Assembly: GCA_933822405.4 (NCBI GenBank) | Contig: CAKOGP040001814.1 | Coordinates: 124,001 to 188,000, forward strand | DNA: 64,000 nucleotides | Origin: Cylindrotheca closterium | Lineage: Eukaryota; Bacillariophyta; Bacillariophyceae; Bacillariales; Bacillariaceae | Direction of reading: 5' to 3' | Shown here: positions 60,073-64,000 of the stretch, piece after piece | Layout: each line of letters opens with the position of its first letter | Numbering within the stretch: position 1 is the stretch's first letter | The notes under the pieces: generated by a model | The model's database searches: none | Seen by the model: the letters and a program-made list of their open reading frames with translations, nothing else | What the model was told of the DNA's origin: nothing | Made by a program: the position numbers and the translations under genes

Positions 60073-60396
60073 TCATTGTTCAAGGTCTTCTTCGTCATCC
60101 GAATCGGTATCGATTATATGGATGTATCTGCCAGTCTTCTTTTGCTTGCGATATTCTTCCATCCATTGATTGAGGCTTCCTGTATTGTCCAAAATAAGCT
60201 CTCTTCTCCTTGAAACATCTTCGGAATCTTTGCGTAGTGGATTCAAGTGCTGAGGGACGCAGCCTCCAAGTTTTTGTAGGGCGTCTAACGATAGCTTCTT
60301 GGGCGAGGGAGTAATGCTGTCGTGGGGACTGATGCTAATGCAGCGCTACGAAAGCAGTGGTACATTGAGAGGTTGGTGTGTCAAGCTGCTGCTCAT
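60073..60396 (-). pseudogene. acidic-tail family, copy 2, internal stop
   Basis: 108 codons from an ATG at 60396 to TGA at 60073, in frame throughout except for one TAG after THQPLNVPLLS, where copy 4 has a Gln codon in LLSQRY. Downstream it reads LDALQKLGGCVPQHLNPLR, SRRRELILDNTGSLNQWM, EYRKQKKTGRYIHII and DTDSDDEEDLEQ. A single point mutation (CAG to TAG) explains the break, so decay is recent. Confidence 0.7.
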
Positions 60397-62116
60397 GATT
60401 GTAAGTTGGGATGTTGCGGGAAATTCGAAATTATGAGACAAAGTAGTCTTAATATAGCCAATGCAGTTTTGCAAAATTGCTTTCGGGGGTGGATGTACGG
60501 ATTTTTTAAAAAATCTGATCGATTGTGACCTTCTGCACTTCTGCTCGAGAAACACCGTACTGCAGTCATCTCGTCCGACCTTTTCATATGGGCGAACAAT
60601 AAATGAGAATTGTGGTATCCAGTGACTATTTAACACATTCTTGGTCAGAATGCAACAATGAACCTGCGTGGAAAAAAGAGCCTGAAGTCTGAACCTGCAA
60701 AAGTGACTGTTGTCTATGATAGAGTCCAATACGTTTGCCTGTACGATACCAACAGTGGCCGGCCTACATTGTGGTTTTCCAGTCAGGCTTTGTCGTGGAA
60801 TAAATGAGATAGTTAAATATTAAAAATATTTGAAAATATTCAATTTGCCGTGTCCCACAAAAGGCCGAGGACTAACTTAGGCACAATAGGGATAGAACGA
60901 TTGCTAAAGAGATATTATGAGCTACTTCCCTGGGCAGAACGCGGGAGCCATACTGACATCAGAAGAGAGGTACTGGATACACACAACTTCCACTGCAGTC
61001 TTGATAAGAATGCACTCGTCAGGTTGTCGCCACCTCATTGCCTCATCATTGTCAGCTCGTAGCATAGGTAATAGATGTACTCGACATTTGGCAAGATTAA
61101 TTTTGACAAGGCTACTGTAGACATGCTGAGTAAGGGGACGTTTGTAGGAGTACTCATATCAGAGTAATCGATGTTCATTCGACTGATATGATTCGACTAG
61201 TTGGACTTTTTGACTAATGTGAGCCTTTCTCAGTTTCAACTTCACACTTCTTGACCAGAAGAACCCCTTGAACGTCAGTGTCTCCGAAGCAGAATCATCA
61301 CAGCGATCATAGTCTATGCAACAAGCGGGCTTTCGCCTCTTTTTAAAAAAATAACGCGGGGACTTTCAAGCAATTGTGAGTATGTGCAGTACCAGTACTT
61401 CCTAACTTCACAATGTATACCGTTCGTCGGAATGGAAACAGGGAAGGAATCGAACAGACACTGACACTGAGCTTCCATCTGATCAAGGAGACACTGGAAA
61501 TGCCGCAATTCCAAGTTCTTGCTTTCTTTGACCAGCGCCATACCTCAAAAGGTCGACGATCGTCACTGCGACCATGGAGCTGGGCCTTCATTTTAAAACC
61601 TAAACCTTAGTTATATTGGACTAAGGCCGCTAAACGGTGCAGACCATTCCTCCGAGTACAAAAGTGAAACCAGCAATGCTACAAAGGTGACAGTGTCAAT
61701 ACCTAGTATATTTTAGATTACACCGGTTGCTATCTTTCTATTCTTTGTAAGTTCTTGTCCTCGAGAACCATTACTCATCGTTCAATGTCTTCTTCGTCAT
61801 CCGAATCGGTATCGAATGTATGGATTAATCATATGCATTGTATCGGTACAGACATCGACGTTTTGGTTCTTTTTTCTGGCCGAGAAGTGTGAATTAGAAA
61901 CTGGAAAAGACAATATTGTGCGCCCTTTTGATCTATTACTGTAGCCGTAGCAGTTGACTTGCATGGAGGTACACGTGTAGCCAACGTAAGTATATTGAGT
62001 GCAGCATAGCGTTTTAATACCCCACACAGACGATTCGTGAAACACATAGCTTCCTCATTAAGTGGGAACAAGAACCTTCACTGGAATACAGCAGTCGGGG
62101 GCTCAATAAATACGTC
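60397..62116. other. non-coding stretch with one relic
   Basis: A palindrome GATTTTTTAAAAAATC lies at 60501-60516. The region at 61340-61615 has overlapping open frames on both strands and no features. The acidic-tail relic is listed at 61640-61830. Nothing else is supported. Confidence 0.4.
61640..61830 (-). pseudogene. acidic-tail family, 3' relic
   Basis: On the minus strand only the last codons remain (IHTFDTDSDDEEDIER and stop). They are followed by the same 3' flank as copy 1: CTCGAGGACAAG, AGAAAGATAG, CCGGTGTAATCTAAAATATACTAG, TTTCACTTTTGTACTCGGAG. The rest of the gene is absent. Confidence 0.65.
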
Positions 62117-62434
62117 ATGATACCGACACACCAACCTCTCAATGTACCATTGCTTTCAGCGAGCTGCACTAGCATAAGTCACCATGAGAGCATCACTCCC
62201 TTGCCCGAGAAGTTATCGCCTCTCAAGTCGTTGGACGCCCTACCAAAACTTGGGGGCTGTGTCCCTCAGCACTTGAACCCACTACGCGAAGATTTTGAAG
62301 ATAATTCGAGGAGGAGAGAGCTTCGTCTGGACGATACAGGAAGCCTTAATCAAAGGATGGAAGAATATCGCAGACAAAATAACAGTGAAGAAATCAATGC
62401 TAAACAAGTCATGTTGTTAATGATGGTATGCTAA
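62117..62434 (+). CDS. acidic-tail family, copy 3, altered C-terminus
   Basis: 105 residues from an ATG at 62117: THQPLNVPLLSASCTS, PLKSLDALPKLGGCVPQHLNPLR, EDNSRRRELRLDDTGSLNQRMEEYRRQ, as in the other copies. After EYRRQ it diverges (NNSEEINAKQVML) and lacks the GRYIHIFDT and DSDDEEDLE tail. It may be a truncated paralogue whose end was replaced. Not similar to a known domain. Confidence 0.5.
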   Translation: MIPTHQPLNVPLLSASCTSISHHESITPLPEKLSPLKSLDALPKLGGCVPQHLNPLREDFEDNSRRRELRLDDTGSLNQRMEEYRRQNNSEEINAKQVMLLMMVC

Positions 62435-62523
62435 ATTACATTACTCATCCGAAGTCAATGGCTGGTGTCAGGTGGTGACTCAGCTCCCTTTGTTCGTTCT
62501 CAGTTGTCGTTGAGAAAAAGCGT

Positions 62524-62901
62524 TCATTCAAGGTCTTCTTCGTCATCCGAATCACCAGTGTCGAAAATATGGATGTATCTACCAGTCTTCGTTTGCCTTC
62601 GGTATTCTTCCATCCTTCGATGGAGACTTCCTGAATTGTCCAGAAGAAGCTCTCGTCTCCTCGAATTTTCTTCGAAATCTTTGCTAACTGGATTCGAGTG
62701 CCGCGGAAAAGAGCCTCCTCCAACAAGTTTGTTGCTGGATGTGCGGTCTTGCTGCTTGAGATTTGGTACTATTAGGGCGTATAACGACTTGAGGGATGAC
62801 TTTTTGGGCACGGAATCGATGATATCATGCTGATTGAGGCTGGTATAGCGCTGTGAAAGCAGTTTGATACTGACTGGTTGGTGTGTCAAGATACAGCTCA
62901 T
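62524..62901 (-). CDS. acidic-tail family, copy 4, apparently intact
   Basis: 125 residues from the ATG at 62901 that aligns with the start of copies 1 and 2 (MSCILTHQP). An in-frame ATG at 62943 would add 14 residues. It reads SIKLLSQRYTS, VPKKSSLKSLYAL, SFPRHSNPVSKDFEENSRRRELLLDNSGSLHRRM (shown in part), EYRRQTKTGRYIHIF and ends DTGDSDDEEDLE. The upstream flank (GGAAATTCGAAATTATGAG) is shared with copy 2. This is the only copy with both ends and no break. Function unknown; the basic middle and acidic end suggest a nuclear or nucleic-acid-associated protein. Confidence 0.6.
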   Translation of the reverse strand: MSCILTHQPVSIKLLSQRYTSLNQHDIIDSVPKKSSLKSLYALIVPNLKQQDRTSSNKLVGGGSFPRHSNPVSKDFEENSRRRELLLDNSGSLHRRMEEYRRQTKTGRYIHIFDTGDSDDEEDLE

Positions 62902-64000
62902 GGTTGGGTGGAAATTCGAAATTATGAGCAAATTCTCCAGCATTGAGTTTTTGCAAACAGAACTCGTGCCATATATATAATATGAGTCCTAAATATGTTT
63001 TTTCACTGGGGTTCTTGTTCCGAGGTAATGAGAAAGCTTGGTATTTTCAATTTCACTTTTGATATATATATATATAAGTAAAAATGTTCGTTTTGACTTT
63101 TCACTTTCTGATCGAAAAATCATGCTAGTGGTATTAGCGCTCTGCTGACCGTTTTCACTTTTTATTATTGGTGGCAACTATTTTGGTCCCTCAAAAGGAT
63201 CACTTCGGATGCTCCAGTTTTTTTCAGTTTCTGTTTCGGGTGGAGAAATAGACTTTAGAAGCACTTCGGTGCCTTTCTCTAAACATGCATAATTTTATTT
63301 TGTGACTCTTCTGTGAAGGTTGGATTAGTTGGTTGCTTCGCGGTTATTTTGAAAATAAGCAGAAAGGATCAAATAGGGATTTTACGCAGAAGGAGGATAT
63401 CCCTTTAGGTACAGTACTGTACGGGGAGGAAATAGCGCTACAGTATTTTTTTTGGAAAAACTTGCAGGTCGAGCCGAAAGTCCTTTAGTTCTAGCCACCA
63501 ATCGCCGACAAAACCAAGTAAAGGCTACATCCTAGAACTACACCAGTCAATTTACCACCGTCAAACTCTGATCTTTGGGCTGCAGCTTTTGATGGATCAA
63601 TTATTTTACTTTGCGAAAGTGACGTTATTCCATCAAGTGAATCAAACTCAGCATCGTGGAGCTCTTGCCAGTTATTTATGATGCTTTTCCTTTGCCTAGA
63701 GTTGATGTTGGGGAATGAAACCCAAAAGACTGGAATTCACTCTCTTTCGGACAATTTGCATCCAACAGTTGATGCTTGTTTGTGCGGTTCATGTTGATTC
63801 AAGCACAGAGCACACTTCCTCCGCTAATCAATCTTGCAGTCAGTAAAATTATTAAAACCGGCGCAGGTACCACTGGTACCTGGTATCACTGTACCGGTAC
63901 AGCACCGAGAGAGACACAGCTCTGTACCCCAATCGAGATTCTAGACGAGTCGTCCCAATACCCTACAGTATCATGGCCAACTCTTCCCCTCTAACTATGA
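62902..64000. other. non-coding stretch to the window end
   Basis: It has a (TA)n run at about 63062-63077 and GGTACCACTGGTACC with GTACCGGTAC near 63865-63900. A plus-strand frame at 63776-63994 has no features. No gene is supported. Confidence 0.4.

Larger units (their letters stand above)
59226..60396. repeat. large inverted repeat with two gene copies tail to tail
   Basis: The arms are about 59226-59738 and 60003-60396. They match best over the gene ends and 3' flanks: AGCAATGGTTCTCGAGGAC, AGAAAGAATAGAAAGCTAGC and CACCGGTGTAATCTAAA appear in both, inverted. The spacer is about 59739-60002. Confidence 0.75.

Noticed and set aside
61343..61610. Overlapping open frames on both strands near 61.4 kb
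   Set aside because: Neither strand shows a motif or relation to nearby genes, and openness on both strands points to chance.

Overview
This window is nuclear DNA of a protist alga, most likely a pennate diatom. That is inferred from several things seen together: short GT-AG introns of 71-100 nt, a diatom-type Ty1/copia retrotransposon, DUF6824 and RNI-like leucine-rich-repeat proteins, a MYND/MSS51-type pair, and many tandemly expanded membrane and secreted gene families. Starts were placed on real in-frame ATG codons and introns were traced by eye. No RNA gene or CRISPR array was recognised.

Layout. 1-4.6 kb: the 5' end of one secreted metzincin protease gene at the window edge and a complete paralogue (five exons), with a promoter-proximal block present three times. 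4.8-7.9 kb: a CS-domain plus coiled-coil protein. 8.0-10.0 kb: two paralogous cysteine-rich type I membrane proteins that share an intron position. 11.1-14.8 kb: an MHS-type MFS transporter and an LRR protein, divergently transcribed. 15.03-21.02 kb: a complete copia element with 360-bp LTRs that read as identical and a 5-bp target duplication, inserted 195 bp upstream of a gene carrying three ExoX-C-like repeats. 22.8-27.1 kb: a 1,428-residue membrane protein joining a BPI/TULIP-like lumenal region to a PqiA-like membrane region. 27.4-30.1 kb: three small paralogues sharing an undescribed motif around FDMSDRWK. 30.9-48.4 kb: eight two-TM proteins with a DUF3592-like ectodomain, six of them ending in a RING-H2 finger, interrupted by two tandem MYND/MSS51-C-like genes. 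48.8-50.3 kb: a second LRR gene. 50.4-57.2 kb: a 2,597-bp segment present twice in direct orientation. It carries the C-terminal half of a NEIL3-type DNA glycosylase gene and a DUF6824 gene. One copy completes the real NEIL3 gene, the other leaves a headless fragment, and the far junction abuts a hydrolase gene cut off just after its nucleophile exon. 57.8-64 kb: mostly non-coding DNA with several copies, intact and decayed and in both orientations, of a small acidic-tailed protein family.

Together, the window shows strong local duplication of secreted and membrane families. The best candidates for something undescribed are the DUF3592/RING-H2 array (a possible family of membrane-anchored ubiquitin ligases with variable lumenal sensors), the TULIP-PqiA fusion (a possible one-protein lipid transfer machine), and the two small-protein families. 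The palindrome TACCGGTA recurs in intergenic DNA across the window.
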